Shown: positions 34,708 to 44,578, counted from the first letter of the stretch. The stretch is DNA of 64,000 nt from Bacillus sp. AFS037270 (GCF_002585305.1 NZ_NUNF01000001.1:1-64000), one strand, 5' to 3'. The notes: generated by a model from the sequence alone, not told the origin. Numbers and translations are program-made.

Positions 34708-36861
34708 ATGGAATCCACAAACCTATTATCTTCTAAACCGAAGATCACCTTGCTGAGAAGCACGGTCCTAACCGTAAGTTTGTTGACTGTAATCCTTTTT
34801 ATCGTCAGTGTCCCTCAATACTATCAATATATTAAAGCCAATTGTATCACCCACAGTTGCGAAGCATTTTATAATCCTCCCCCTGGGAGCGGGTGGCTTA
34901 AAGAACATGGGCTCACACCTGCTGAATATTCATTTGCCTATGACACTATCTATGTTGTCTTTGGAATCGTTTATATTACGGTTGGTTTAGTCATATTGTG
35001 GAAAAAATCTTCTGACCTCATTGGACTTTTAGGCGGGTATATGCTGATTTCGCTTGGGGGAACCTTTACACCGATTATGTGGGTGCTAAAGGTGTTTCAT
35101 CCTGTTTACCGGATAATCGTTCAAATCATTGAAGCAGGTGGAATGGCGGCCTTTATCCTGTTCTTTTTCTTCTTTCCCAATGGACGTTTTGCCCCCAAAT
35201 GGTCTAAATATCTTTGTTTGATTGTGATAACTCTCCGGATTCCAGGGATGATCCTCCCTAAAACATTCGTGGACTTACAGTATATCTCTAAATGGTTATT
35301 TGCTTGTTGGTTTATTTTGTGGGTAGGGAGCTTGCTGTTTGTACAAATCTATCGCTATAAATTGGTATTAACTTCAGTAGAAAAACAGCAGGCAAAATGG
35401 GTGGTATACGGAGTCGTGATTGCCTTATTGGGGTTATTTAGCTTAACAGCCTTGTATATGATTACAGAAAAATCAATCGAGACGATGCCGTATCACCTTT
35501 ATTACATGGAAATAGGAATTCATACCACCATGCTGATTATTCCGGCAGCAATCTTGATGGCTATGATGAAACACCACTTATGGGATATAGACCTTCTTGT
35601 CAATCGAACACTTGTTTATGGGACAATGACCGCTTGTACGGTAGTAGTGTATGTTCTTGGAGTCTGGTATTCTGGTTTATTGTTACAAACGAGCAATAAC
35701 CTGATCAGTTCACTTATTGCAACAGGGATTGTCGCTGTATTGTTTGCGCCTGTAAAAGATAAGGTTCAGCGCTTTATCAACCGCAGAATGTATGGTGAAA
35801 ATGAGGAGCCGTTCACGGTTTTATTTCGTTTAGCAAAAGAACTCGAACATCCGAATGATCCAGAATCTGTTTTGCACCTCGTTGTAAGAACTATTAAAGA
35901 TTCGCTAAGGATTCCTTATGCTTCTCTATCACTTTATCAAAATGGCGAAGAAGTCGTTGCAGCGGAAGATGGTATTTTTAGTGAAGATTTGTTATCGTAC
36001 CGACTTATCTATCAGGGGAATGAGATTGGTGAAATCATGCTGTCAAGACGCGCCCCAGGGGAGTCGTTTACTTCATCAGATCAAAAATTCATCGATTTGC
36101 TTGTGCGCCAGGCCAGTGTAGTCGCTCAGAGTGCCAAAGTATCAATGGATTTAAAATTATTAGCCGAGGATTTACAAGAATCGAGGGAAAACCTCATTTT
36201 TGCCAGAGAAGAAGAAAGAAGAAAGTTAAGAAGTAATCTTCATGATGATTTAGCACCGCGGCTTGCGGCGCTTGCCCTTACTGCGGCTGCTGCCGAGGAG
36301 TTAGTTGATCATAATCCATATGCGACAAAGGATATTCTTGGTGAGTTACGTTCAACCATTCGTCAAACAGTGTCTGAAATTCGCAGTTTAGTTTATGATT
36401 TGCGGCCCCCAACGCTCGACGAAATGGGCTTAATCGGAGCCATTCATGAAAGAATCAAGGATTTAGCAGCACTTGGCCCCACCCAGCGAGGAATAATAAA
36501 TAGTGACAGAACCGCCTTTACCTTAAATGCCCCTGAACAGCTGCCGGCTTTACCTGCTGCCGTCGAAGTGGCTGCATACCGAATCACGACTGAAGCCATT
36601 GTGAACGTACTTCGTCATGCTAATTCAAAGACTTGTAACATCACTCTTGCATGGAAGAATCAGCAAGGACGGGGATTGGTCATTACGATAGAAGATGATG
36701 GAATTGGAGTATCACCACTAAGAAAAAACAAGAAAAACTCAGGGATTGGTATTGGTTCGATGAAAGAAAGAGCTGCTGAATTAGGAGGACGGTTTCACCT
36801 TGAGCCGAATGTCCAAGGGGGAACGGTAATCACCGTATTCTTACCGGTTAATACTGAATGA
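34708..36861 (+). CDS. NarL-type sensor histidine kinase
   Basis: This membrane sensor kinase of 717 residues has about eight or nine membrane helices in the first 310 residues with an extracytoplasmic loop containing two Cys (CITHSCEAFYNPP), then a GAF-like region, then a HisKA_3 domain with phospho-acceptor His512 in SNLHDDLAPRLAALA, and a HATPase domain (EAIVNVLRHANSKTC; DDGIGVSP; GIGIGSMKERAAELGGRF). ATG 34708 follows AGGAGAAGAGG. The frame is open to a TTG at 34549, and a longer start cannot be excluded. Its response regulator follows after 13 bases. Signal unknown. Confidence 0.88.
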   Translation: MESTNLLSSKPKITLLRSTVLTVSLLTVILFIVSVPQYYQYIKANCITHSCEAFYNPPPGSGWLKEHGLTPAEYSFAYDTIYVVFGIVYITVGLVILWKKSSDLIGLLGGYMLISLGGTFTPIMWVLKVFHPVYRIIVQIIEAGGMAAFILFFFFFPNGRFAPKWSKYLCLIVITLRIPGMILPKTFVDLQYISKWLFACWFILWVGSLLFVQIYRYKLVLTSVEKQQAKWVVYGVVIALLGLFSLTALYMITEKSIETMPYHLYYMEIGIHTTMLIIPAAILMAMMKHHLWDIDLLVNRTLVYGTMTACTVVVYVLGVWYSGLLLQTSNNLISSLIATGIVAVLFAPVKDKVQRFINRRMYGENEEPFTVLFRLAKELEHPNDPESVLHLVVRTIKDSLRIPYASLSLYQNGEEVVAAEDGIFSEDLLSYRLIYQGNEIGEIMLSRRAPGESFTSSDQKFIDLLVRQASVVAQSAKVSMDLKLLAEDLQESRENLIFAREEERRKLRSNLHDDLAPRLAALALTAAAAEELVDHNPYATKDILGELRSTIRQTVSEIRSLVYDLRPPTLDEMGLIGAIHERIKDLAALGPTQRGIINSDRTAFTLNAPEQLPALPAAVEVAAYRITTEAIVNVLRHANSKTCNITLAWKNQQGRGLVITIEDDGIGVSPLRKNKKNSGIGIGSMKERAAELGGRFHLEPNVQGGTVITVFLPVNTE

Positions 36862-36874
36862 ATGGGGGAAGAGA

Positions 36875-37540
36875 ATGAAAAAGGTTAGAATTTTAATCGT
36901 GGACGATCACCCACTTTTTCGTCATGGTGTGAAAACCTTGTTTTTGACCACGCCGGACTTGGAGGTAATTGGTGAAGCTACTTCTGGAGAGACAGCGATT
37001 CAAATGGCGCAATCTCTTGTTCCTGACGTAATCCTGATGGACCTGCGCATGTCAGGCTGTAATGGGATTGAAGCTACAAGGAACATCATTAGGTCCAATC
37101 CTCAAATTCAAATCTTGATATTGACGATGTTCCAGGATGATCACTCTGTGTTCGCAGCGATGAGGGCTGGCGCTAAAGGATATGTGTTAAAAGATGCGGA
37201 AAAAGAGGATTTGTTAAACGCTATCCGAGCTGTGGCAAATGGTGGAGCCATCTTTAGCCCAGGTATCGCTTCGAGAATGATTGATTATTTTGCGATGGCC
37301 CGGCCGGCAGCACCTCGGGAGGCTTTTCCAGATTTGACGGAGCGAGAGCGGGAAGTCCTTTATTTGATGGCAGACGGTACCACCAATTCAGGTATTGCCG
37401 CGAAGCTAAAGATTAGCGGGAAAACAGTATCTAACTATGTCACGAATATCCTCAATAAACTGCAAGTTGCGGATCGTGAAGAAGCTATTCATCTTGTCAA
37501 GGAGTCCCGATTAGGTAATGAGGAGGGAACGGAACTATAA
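36875..37540 (+). CDS. LuxR/NarL-family response regulator
   Basis: This 221-residue partner of the preceding kinase has a receiver domain with acidic pocket Asp10-Asp11, phosphorylation site Asp56 (ILMDLRM), Thr/Ser and Lys109 region (KGYVLKDAEKEDL), then a LuxR HTH (LTEREREVLYLMADGTTNSGIAAKLKISGKTVSNYVTNILNKLQ). GGGGGAAGAG precedes the ATG. Targets are unknown; the downstream membrane cluster starting at 37662 lies beyond a terminator but may belong to its regulon. Confidence 0.93.
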   Translation: MKKVRILIVDDHPLFRHGVKTLFLTTPDLEVIGEATSGETAIQMAQSLVPDVILMDLRMSGCNGIEATRNIIRSNPQIQILILTMFQDDHSVFAAMRAGAKGYVLKDAEKEDLLNAIRAVANGGAIFSPGIASRMIDYFAMARPAAPREAFPDLTEREREVLYLMADGTTNSGIAAKLKISGKTVSNYVTNILNKLQVADREEAIHLVKESRLGNEEGTEL

Positions 37541-37551
37541 TTTTAAAAGAA

Positions 37552-37586
37552 GGCCTTACTCAAAATGATGAGTCTGGCCATTTTTT
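37552..37586 (+). terminator. Terminator of the two-component operon
   Basis: GGCC-TT-ACTCA pairs with TGAGT-CT-GGCC and is followed by six T. Confidence 0.7.
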
Positions 37587-37661
37587 GTGTTTTTTTACAA
37601 GTTTTTACTCTAAAGATTTGTTAGAATATAGTTTATAAACCTATTTTAGGAGGATAATGAT

Positions 37662-38579
37662 TTGTATTCTAAGTTTAAAAAACCAAAAGCGTTTGGAGAA
37701 ATACTGGATCATACCTTTAGTTTGAGCAAGAATCGCTTTAAGGAATTTTTTATGATTTTAATCGTTTTTATGGGACCCGTTTATTTACTACAAGCGATTA
37801 TTCAAATGGCCACCGGGACCAGCTTTTTTCGGGATACAGGGACAGGTGGTCAATGGTATGAACAAATACTTTCAAACTTGGACAGTTCCGCCGGCTCGTT
37901 CGATTCTAGTAGTTTGGGTGCTGATATCGGTTTAATCGTCGTTGGGTTAGTGAGCTTCCTGCTTTTTCCGGTTGCTGAGGCCGCTATTTTATTTGCCATC
38001 CAGCATATTAAGAACGAAGAAGAGTATTCGGTTAGCTCGGTCATCAAAGAAGCATTTCTCCGCTTCTGGCCAATGCTGGGCAGTTCGATTTTATTTGGAT
38101 TTATACTGTTAGGAATAATCTTGATCCCCATTCTAATTGTCGCTTTTTCAGGCGCTACTCTAGCAGCCGCTGTCCATCCTATTTTAGGGATATTGGTCGG
38201 GATTCTGTTGTTTATTGGGTTTGCGGTCGGTGTGGGTCTGTTAATCACACGTTGGAGCTTTTATTTTGGCTCGGTTGTCCTTGATAAAGTCACACCCGGT
38301 TTTACTCGAAGCTGGCGGCTGTCGAAGAAGCGGACTTGGTTTTTGTTTGGCCTATATATTGTGTTTTACTTAATTGTTTCCATTATAAGCTTTGCTGTTC
38401 AGCTGACTTTTGGCGCACTTTTAGGGGACAGTGTTTTATTGGGCCTTATTTCGAATCTGGCATCATTATTTACAACAATGATTTTCTCCGTCGGCTATGG
38501 GGTTATGTATCTTGATTTAAAAACAAGAAATGATGCGGAGGATTTAAAGGAATTGATTGAGGATTATCAGTCTATCTAA
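37662..38579 (+). CDS. Polytopic membrane protein (first gene of the MoxR cluster)
   Basis: This 305-residue protein starts with a short cytosolic FKKPKAFGEILDHTFSLSKNRFKEFF segment typical of the membrane domain found beside some glycerophosphodiester phosphodiesterases, followed by about six helices. It starts at TTG 37662 after TAGGAGG. It leads a run of genes (DUF4129, DUF4350, MoxR, DUF58) that recurs together in many bacteria and is thought to assemble or control membrane protein complexes. Its own function is unknown. Confidence 0.75.
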   Translation: MYSKFKKPKAFGEILDHTFSLSKNRFKEFFMILIVFMGPVYLLQAIIQMATGTSFFRDTGTGGQWYEQILSNLDSSAGSFDSSSLGADIGLIVVGLVSFLLFPVAEAAILFAIQHIKNEEEYSVSSVIKEAFLRFWPMLGSSILFGFILLGIILIPILIVAFSGATLAAAVHPILGILVGILLFIGFAVGVGLLITRWSFYFGSVVLDKVTPGFTRSWRLSKKRTWFLFGLYIVFYLIVSIISFAVQLTFGALLGDSVLLGLISNLASLFTTMIFSVGYGVMYLDLKTRNDAEDLKELIEDYQSI

Positions 38580-38603
38580 AAACCTATATGTTAGGTGATG
38601 GTT

Positions 38604-39245
38604 ATGTTAAATGCAAACAAAGCACGAGATGATATTGGAGAGATTTTACAAAAACAGGAGTATCAAGTTTATTATAATCATTCTAACGGGTTGATCAAAA
38701 CTTGGTGGGAAAAGGCCAAAGAGTGGATTGCCTCACAATTGGAGAAATTGTTCCCTTCCATTAAATCGGCAAGTGGCGCTTCCAGTTCCATTTTAATCAC
38801 GATTATTGTTATTGTCATTTTATTGTTAGCTTTCGCAGCCTTTATTCTGATTCGAAATACAAGACGGAATCGATTGCTGCGAAACCAGAAGCCACTTCAA
38901 TCATTAATTGAGAGAAATTGGACGTACGTAAGGCATTTAGAAGAGGCGGAAAAACTGGAATCCCTTGAAGAATATACAGAATCAACAAGGCACCTCTTCT
39001 TAGCCATGCTTTTTTATTATCATGAAATGGGATGGCTAGAGGCAAGGATATGGAAAACCAATTGGGATTACTATGATGAATTAAGAAAAGTGAGTCAGCA
39101 AAATGCTGAAGAATTTTACGAGCTTGCCCATTTCTTTGAGAATGCGGCCTATGGAGAACATAAGGTAAGTCCCGAAGAATATAGACCGTTTCGCACCAAA
39201 ATCAGAGATATATTGGGAAGTAGGGGGGTGGAAAGTATTCAATGA
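38604..39245 (+). CDS. DUF4129-domain membrane protein
   Basis: This protein of 213 residues has a helical N-terminal stretch (WWEKAKEWIASQLEKLF), one membrane helix (about residues 55-80, SSSILITIIVIVILLLAFAAF) and a cytosolic C-terminal DUF4129 domain (YTESTRHLFLAMLFYYHEMGWLEAR, then FFENAAYGEHKVSPEEY). DUF4129 is typical of MoxR/transglutaminase clusters. AGGTGATGG precedes ATG 38604; GTG 38595 and ATG 38598 are in-frame alternatives. It overlaps the next gene by four bases. Confidence 0.85.
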   Translation: MLNANKARDDIGEILQKQEYQVYYNHSNGLIKTWWEKAKEWIASQLEKLFPSIKSASGASSSILITIIVIVILLLAFAAFILIRNTRRNRLLRNQKPLQSLIERNWTYVRHLEEAEKLESLEEYTESTRHLFLAMLFYYHEMGWLEARIWKTNWDYYDELRKVSQQNAEEFYELAHFFENAAYGEHKVSPEEYRPFRTKIRDILGSRGVESIQ

Positions 39246-40375
39246 ATGCATCAAAAATACGTGGATGGATTTGGTTTGCCGTGCTTCTCCTTCTCTTTAT
39301 TGGAGTTGGTTATTTCGCCTTTACACCCAAACCAAAAATTTATCCGGATTATGTCACCACCTCTCCTGCTCCAACTGGGATTAAGGCATTATATACATAT
39401 TTAAAAAATGAAAAAGACGTAAGAAGCTGGAACCATTCACCCGATCTACTCCCTAATGGGGACAAAAACCAAATGCTTGTAATGGTCGGGCCTTCTTTTA
39501 CACCTGAAAAAGAATTAATGCAGGCATATGAAGATTATATGAATGCTGGAAATACGATCTTGTTATTACAAACAAACCCAAAAGGGATGTTTGATGTTGA
39601 AGCGGAATTTATTGAAAAGAGTACCTCTCAAAGTGAAAAATGGCAGACGGTAAAGGATCAGAACCATAAATCTTTCAAAGCAGAAGTGAATTCAGATGTT
39701 CGAATCCGCACGATCAAGGGCGATGAACTGCTGCTGTCTGATCAGTATGGTCCGATCGCAGTAAAAAGAACCTATGGGAAGGGACATTTAATCGTTGCCA
39801 TTACCCCTGAGTGGTTGACCAATGATAAACTACTGAAAAAAGACCATTTGCCACTTAGTTTTCAACTATTAAATCGAGGGAATCCTGACACCCTTTTGGT
39901 TGATGAATATACGCATGTTGGGGAAAACAAATCGTCCATTTTAGCGGTTTATCCAATGTGGCTTTTGGTCCTTATATTTCAAGGGATTTTATTGGTGGTG
40001 TTCTGGCTGTGGTACAAGGGGAAACGGTTTGGCCCATTGTTAATCCCGCGGGAAGAGTGGGTCCGTTTTAGTGATGAAGGGATCCAGGCGATTGCCGCCT
40101 GGTATTTAAAAGGTAGACGTTATCAAGATTCACTCCATATCCAAGCAGATTATGTAAAGGTGCTGCTGCAGGAACGCTGGCATATTCCTTATCATAAGGA
40201 TTGGCAGGACCTTACTCCTTATTTTGAAAGAAAATGGCTAAAAATGCCTGCCCGTGAAATAAAAACTTTCTTAAACGGCTTAGCCGCCATCTTAAACCGG
40301 GAAAAGATCAATAAGCAAGAATATCTTTTGTGGTCGAGAAAACTAGAGGAATTACGAAACGAGGTTGAATCATGA
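39242..40375 (+). CDS. DUF4350-domain membrane protein
   Basis: This 377-residue protein has an N-terminal helix (IWFAVLLLLFIGVGYFAF), an extracytoplasmic or cytosolic DUF4350 domain (TGIKALYTYLKNEKDVRSW; LLLQTNPKGMF; the GPIAVKRTYGKGHLIVA segment), a second helix near residue 240 (LLVLIFQGILLVVFWLWYKGKRFGP), and a helical C-terminal part. DUF4350 proteins resemble the GldG-like intracellular part of some ABC systems. Start and stop both overlap neighbours by ATGA, so translation in this operon is tightly coupled. Confidence 0.85.
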   Translation: MNASKIRGWIWFAVLLLLFIGVGYFAFTPKPKIYPDYVTTSPAPTGIKALYTYLKNEKDVRSWNHSPDLLPNGDKNQMLVMVGPSFTPEKELMQAYEDYMNAGNTILLLQTNPKGMFDVEAEFIEKSTSQSEKWQTVKDQNHKSFKAEVNSDVRIRTIKGDELLLSDQYGPIAVKRTYGKGHLIVAITPEWLTNDKLLKKDHLPLSFQLLNRGNPDTLLVDEYTHVGENKSSILAVYPMWLLVLIFQGILLVVFWLWYKGKRFGPLLIPREEWVRFSDEGIQAIAAWYLKGRRYQDSLHIQADYVKVLLQERWHIPYHKDWQDLTPYFERKWLKMPAREIKTFLNGLAAILNREKINKQEYLLWSRKLEELRNEVES

Positions 40376-41301
40376 AGACAGAATTAACATCTTTTTTAGA
40401 AAAATATGGAGAGCGGATCTTAGGTCAGAACCTTAATCTTAGACTCCTGCTTTCTGCCATTCTATCAGGCGGACATGTCCTTTTGGAAGGAGTTCCTGGC
40501 ACCGGTAAAACGCAAATGGTTCGAACGCTCGCAGGTCTTCTGGGAGGCAGCTTTAACCGGATTCAGTTCACACCGGATTTATTGCCTAGTGATATTACTG
40601 GCAGCACGATTTATAACATGAAAGAAAGTACGTTTCAAACACTTAAGGGTCCGATCTTTACTAATATCCTATTAGCTGATGAAATTAACCGAACCCCTGC
40701 TAAGACACAAGCAGCACTTTTGGAGGCGATGGAAGAAAAGCAGGTGACCATCCAAGGAGAAACCTATCTTTTGCCGGATGTATTTTTTGTGGTCGCTACA
40801 CAAAATCCAATTGAATTTGAAGGTACATACCCACTTCCAGAAGCGCAGCAGGATCGTTTTTTATTTAAACTTTACATCGATTTTCCTTCCTTTGATGAGG
40901 AGAAAGATGTATTGAAGATGGTGATTGAAAACACTATTGAGGAAAGTTCGTTAACAGCGATCTTGGATATGGACACTTTTATTGCGATAAGAAAAGAAAT
41001 TGAAAAAGTAACCGTTAGTGAGACCGTATTAGGTTACATCTTACAGATCGTTCGTAAAACACGAGAGGCGGAATCAATCCGCTTTGGGGCCAGTACGAGA
41101 GCTGGGATTTCAATTGGGAAAGCGGCTCAAGCTTGGGCATATCTTTCAGGGAGAGACTATGTGACGCCAGACGACATTAAGATGGTTGCCAAACCGGCAT
41201 TAAGACATCGTATTCAGTTATCTCCACATATAGAATTGGAGGGAGCAACCGTTGACCAAATCATTGAAGAGCTTGTGGGCTCGGTTCCTGTTCCAAGATA
41301 A
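40372..41301 (+). CDS. MoxR-family AAA+ ATPase
   Basis: This 309-residue AAA+ chaperone-like ATPase has Walker A GVPGTGKTQ, Walker B LLADEINR, sensor 1 ATQNPIEFEGTYPLPEAQQDRF and an arginine-finger/sensor 2 helical lid (SGRDYVTPDDIKMVAKPALRHRI). MoxR ATPases act with a VWA/DUF58 partner in folding or activating target complexes. The partner gene follows, overlapping by 50 bases. The start overlaps the DUF4350 stop (ATGA). Confidence 0.94.
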   Translation: MKTELTSFLEKYGERILGQNLNLRLLLSAILSGGHVLLEGVPGTGKTQMVRTLAGLLGGSFNRIQFTPDLLPSDITGSTIYNMKESTFQTLKGPIFTNILLADEINRTPAKTQAALLEAMEEKQVTIQGETYLLPDVFFVVATQNPIEFEGTYPLPEAQQDRFLFKLYIDFPSFDEEKDVLKMVIENTIEESSLTAILDMDTFIAIRKEIEKVTVSETVLGYILQIVRKTREAESIRFGASTRAGISIGKAAQAWAYLSGRDYVTPDDIKMVAKPALRHRIQLSPHIELEGATVDQIIEELVGSVPVPR

Positions 41302-42610
41302 AGGGATCCTACCTACCAAACGGTTATTGTTCATTTACCTCATAATTTCTCTAGTTTTCATGCTGGGAACGATTATTGGTATCTCGTGGGCCTATGTCAT
41401 TACCTTTAATATATTGGCCCTTTGTATTAGTTTAATGGACTTACTTTTTTCACCTTGTAAACAGCTACTCTCCTTTAACCGGATATTGCCTAAAGAATTG
41501 GAAAGAGGTATCTCTTATCCAATCGAGATCGAGGTTAGCAATTCTTCACCCTATTTTTTTTCGTACCAATTGTTGGACGGCCTGCCACAATCCTTTGAAA
41601 GGCCGTTTCCACTTAAGGGACAAATTCAAAAGGATTCTACCGTAGTGATTACCTATGATACTACTGCTACGATTAGAGGAGACTATGATGTACAAAAGCT
41701 GTATTTTCGCTATAGCGGCCGGTTTGGTTTATGGGAAAAACAAACAACCGTTTCCTTAAAGGAAACGGTAAAAGTGATTCCAGATTTAACTGAAACAAAA
41801 CAATACTTAGAAAATGCTCAAAGTTATTTAAAGTATGAAGGATTAAACATCCGCAGACAAAGGAGCGGTGTTGGTGATTTTTCAAAAATCCGAGAGTTTG
41901 TGGTCGGTGATGATCCGCGTAAGATTAACTGGCGGCAAACGGCCAAACTGCGGGAAGTCATGACAAATGACTATGAGCCAGAGCATGGCAAATATATAAC
42001 GATTTTAATTGATTGCGGGCGTATGATGGGAGCCGAGTTGAAAAAGGGGAATCGGCTAGAAAAGGCGTTAGAAGCAGCCCTGACTGTCACGGCAGCCGCA
42101 TTAAAAAAAGGCGATTATGTTTCTGTTCTTGCTTTTTCAAAGGAAATCCACGTCTTTGTTCCCCCTGCCAAAGGAATGGCTCACTTACAGACAATATTGC
42201 ATGCTATTTACAATCTAAAGGTAGACGCATCTGAGTCTAATTATGGAGCTGTTTTACTATATTTAGAAACGATTCAAAAGAAACGAAGTCTGCTTTTCTT
42301 ATTTAGTGATGTTCGTACTTTTTTACATGAGGAAAGTGCGTTAGTCTATTTACTACGGCTTCGACAGCGCCATTTGTTTTTGATGATCGGCGTGGAAGAC
42401 CAGACTCTATTAAAGAGGGTAAAGGAAGTGCCTGAAACGGTACAGCAAGCAATGGTGAAAAGTATTGCTCAGCAGCAAGTCATAATAAAAAAGCGAGAAA
42501 AGAGCAAATGGGAGAAACAAGGCCTCCAGATGATAGAGGCCCGAGAGGAAAAGTTGGCTGTAACGGCCGTTTCCAATTATATTGAAATTATGAATCAAAA
42601 TCTTTTATAG
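41252..42610 (+). CDS. DUF58 protein (MoxR partner, VWA-like)
   Basis: This 452-residue protein has two N-terminal membrane helices (about residues 24-66), a beta-rich region, the DUF58 core (GVGDFSKIREFVVGDDPRKINWRQTAKLREVMTNDY) and a VWA-like domain whose metal-site motif is changed (LIDCGRMMG where DxSxS is usual). TTG 41252 has GGAGGGAG six bases upstream, which puts the start inside the MoxR gene. The 3' end runs 23 bases into the convergent SpoIIM-like gene, so the two mRNAs are complementary there. Confidence 0.88.
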   Translation: MTKSLKSLWARFLFQDKGILPTKRLLFIYLIISLVFMLGTIIGISWAYVITFNILALCISLMDLLFSPCKQLLSFNRILPKELERGISYPIEIEVSNSSPYFFSYQLLDGLPQSFERPFPLKGQIQKDSTVVITYDTTATIRGDYDVQKLYFRYSGRFGLWEKQTTVSLKETVKVIPDLTETKQYLENAQSYLKYEGLNIRRQRSGVGDFSKIREFVVGDDPRKINWRQTAKLREVMTNDYEPEHGKYITILIDCGRMMGAELKKGNRLEKALEAALTVTAAALKKGDYVSVLAFSKEIHVFVPPAKGMAHLQTILHAIYNLKVDASESNYGAVLLYLETIQKKRSLLFLFSDVRTFLHEESALVYLLRLRQRHLFLMIGVEDQTLLKRVKEVPETVQQAMVKSIAQQQVIIKKREKSKWEKQGLQMIEAREEKLAVTAVSNYIEIMNQNLL

Positions 42611-43568
42611 GCTGGGATTTGGCTAGTTTAAGTTTGCCAATTAACACATATAGGATAAGGCCGGCAACGGTTAGGACCGCAACGAAATATTTTGCTTCCA
42701 ACGAAATCTTTGCCGGTGTAATGAAGCCTTCGATGATTCCAGCTATTACAAACAATGGAATTGTACCAAGCAAAAGCTGAACGGATCGTTTGGCATGCCG
42801 CTTTAATTGCCAGCCTCTTGTGTATTGCCCCGGAACAAAGAGCTTATAGCCCATTAAAAGCCCGGCCCCGCCCGCGATAAAAATAGCTGTAAGCTCGATC
42901 ATTCCGTGTGGAACAATGTAGGCCCAAAAATCATAGGATTTGCCGTGATGCCAAAAAAGGGCAGCAAGTGCTCCAATAATGATCCCGTTATAGACCATTA
43001 AATAAACGGTAACGAGCCCAAAGGCAATGCCACCGGCAAAGGCAAAGATGCCGACTTTAATATTGTTAGTCATAATACTCGCTGACATCAGGGAAGAATC
43101 AACTGCATCAGAGCCTTTTCCTAATTTTTCTGGATCAACGCCTTGAGAAATTTCCGCAGGGAGAATCGAATAAATATGGAGCGGGTCATTCAAAACCGAT
43201 AGAAAGCTTCCGATGCCTCCAATTAAAAATAAAATCATCGCGGCGACGACAAATTTCCATTGCTCAAGCAATAAACCAATAAATTTAGTGCTAAAAAAAT
43301 ATCGAATCTGTTTAAAGCTCGAAACCTGGTCTTTGTATAAAAGGTTATGTGCTTTGGAGACAAGTCCGTTTAAATAGGGCGTTATTTCATCATTTGGAAA
43401 ATAAGTTTGACTGTAAGAAAGATTTTGCGCTGCCTTTTGATATAATCGATGAAACTGTGTAATGGTTTCACCGGTATAGTCCCTTTTTCGCTTGCTTAAT
43501 AGGGTAACGAATTGTTCAAGTTGTTTCCAATCTTCCCGGTGCATTTTGACAAATTGCTTGAGATTCAT
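42588..43568 (-). CDS. SpoIIM/DUF95-family membrane protein
   Basis: This 326-residue protein has a cytosolic N-terminal helical region of about 100 residues, then five or so membrane helices with the stage II sporulation protein M-like core (SIMTNNIKVGIFAFAGGIAFGLVTVYLMVYNGIIIGALAALF; IVPHGMIELTAIFIAGGAG). Such proteins commonly sit with MoxR, DUF58 and RDD genes. Here it is reversed relative to them and its stop lies 23 bases inside the DUF58 gene. It is not the cell-division-linked SpoIIM itself. GAAGGTGTCAAA precedes the ATG. Confidence 0.88.
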   Translation of the reverse strand: MNLKQFVKMHREDWKQLEQFVTLLSKRKRDYTGETITQFHRLYQKAAQNLSYSQTYFPNDEITPYLNGLVSKAHNLLYKDQVSSFKQIRYFFSTKFIGLLLEQWKFVVAAMILFLIGGIGSFLSVLNDPLHIYSILPAEISQGVDPEKLGKGSDAVDSSLMSASIMTNNIKVGIFAFAGGIAFGLVTVYLMVYNGIIIGALAALFWHHGKSYDFWAYIVPHGMIELTAIFIAGGAGLLMGYKLFVPGQYTRGWQLKRHAKRSVQLLLGTIPLFVIAGIIEGFITPAKISLEAKYFVAVLTVAGLILYVLIGKLKLAKSQPIKDFDS

Positions 43569-43688
43569 TTTGACACCTTCTTTTACAGAGCTATGTAAAT
43601 TTTTATCCTTTTCTCCTTATTATAGAAAATTAGTAGGAAAATAGAAACCATATCAGAGAAAATCAACGAGATTTAAGGGGGGAATTTG

Positions 43689-44492
43689 ATGACAGAGGAT
43701 CATTTAGATATCAAAACACCAGAATATGTAGCCATACAGTTTCAGATTGCTGGATTAGGGAGCAGAGCCGCAGCCTTTATTATCGATCAGGCTCTGCTTA
43801 TGATCATAAATATACTGACAATCGTGATTCTTTTTTTCGTAATGGATGGGATGGAAACATCTCCTTTTTTTCTTACGGAAAGTACCTTTCCGATTGCGAT
43901 TGTGGTGATAGGTTTGTTTGTTCTAAATTGGGGCTACTTCTTTTTCTTCGAGTTTTTTTCTGGGGGTCGAACCCTTGGTAAAAAAGTGGTCGGGATCCGA
44001 GTTATTCAGGAAAATGGGCACAGCATTACATTGCTGTCTAGTTTTATTCGAAATCTTGTTCGTTTGATCGATTCACTGCCAACTGCTTATTTTCTTGGTA
44101 TTATTATGATATTTTTCCATCCTAAACATAAACGGCTTGGTGACCTTGTTGCAGGTACGATTGTCGTTCATGAACGAAAGGCCAAAAAGAAAAAGAAATT
44201 TACACCCATTGAAAAAGAAATTAATCTCAGAGGACTTACCGAGAACGACCTTGAATTGGATGACTGGACGTTAAAATCATTTACGGCTAAGGATTGGAAG
44301 TTGGTGAGTACCTATGCAAGCCGTTTTCATCAGTTGCCAGTGGAGGAACGAAATCAGCTGACAAAACAGATTGCTGATTTGCTGCTGCCTAAAACAGGGA
44401 TCGACGTGGTAGGAAAAACGGAGACAGAATTAGAAAATACTCTACTTATTCTTTACTTAAATCTTAAGGATGAATGGGAATTTGAGCTTTAG
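43689..44492 (+). CDS. RDD-family membrane protein
   Basis: This 267-residue protein has an RDD domain (AGLGSRAAAFIIDQALLMI; EFFSGGRTLGKKVVGIRVIQENG; FFHPKHKRLGDLVAGTIVV) with about four helices and a C-terminal cytosolic helical region of about 95 residues. It is the usual companion of SpoIIM-like proteins. It is divergent from that gene with about 120 bases between them, which would allow shared control. GGGGGGAATTTG precedes ATG 43689; the TTG at 43686 is too close. Confidence 0.88.
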   Translation: MTEDHLDIKTPEYVAIQFQIAGLGSRAAAFIIDQALLMIINILTIVILFFVMDGMETSPFFLTESTFPIAIVVIGLFVLNWGYFFFFEFFSGGRTLGKKVVGIRVIQENGHSITLLSSFIRNLVRLIDSLPTAYFLGIIMIFFHPKHKRLGDLVAGTIVVHERKAKKKKKFTPIEKEINLRGLTENDLELDDWTLKSFTAKDWKLVSTYASRFHQLPVEERNQLTKQIADLLLPKTGIDVVGKTETELENTLLILYLNLKDEWEFEL

Positions 44493-44578
44493 ATTTTTCA
44501 CCTATAAAATTCAGTATGAAATTTTACAAATAGCACATAATTCCTTTAGGTATTAACAATATTCAAAGGAGTATGTCC

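Noticed and set aside
37850..38248. 132-codon minus-strand frame inside the first MoxR-cluster gene
   Set aside because: Antisense to a hydrophobic membrane-protein gene; composition is a mirror of the real frame and no start signal is present.
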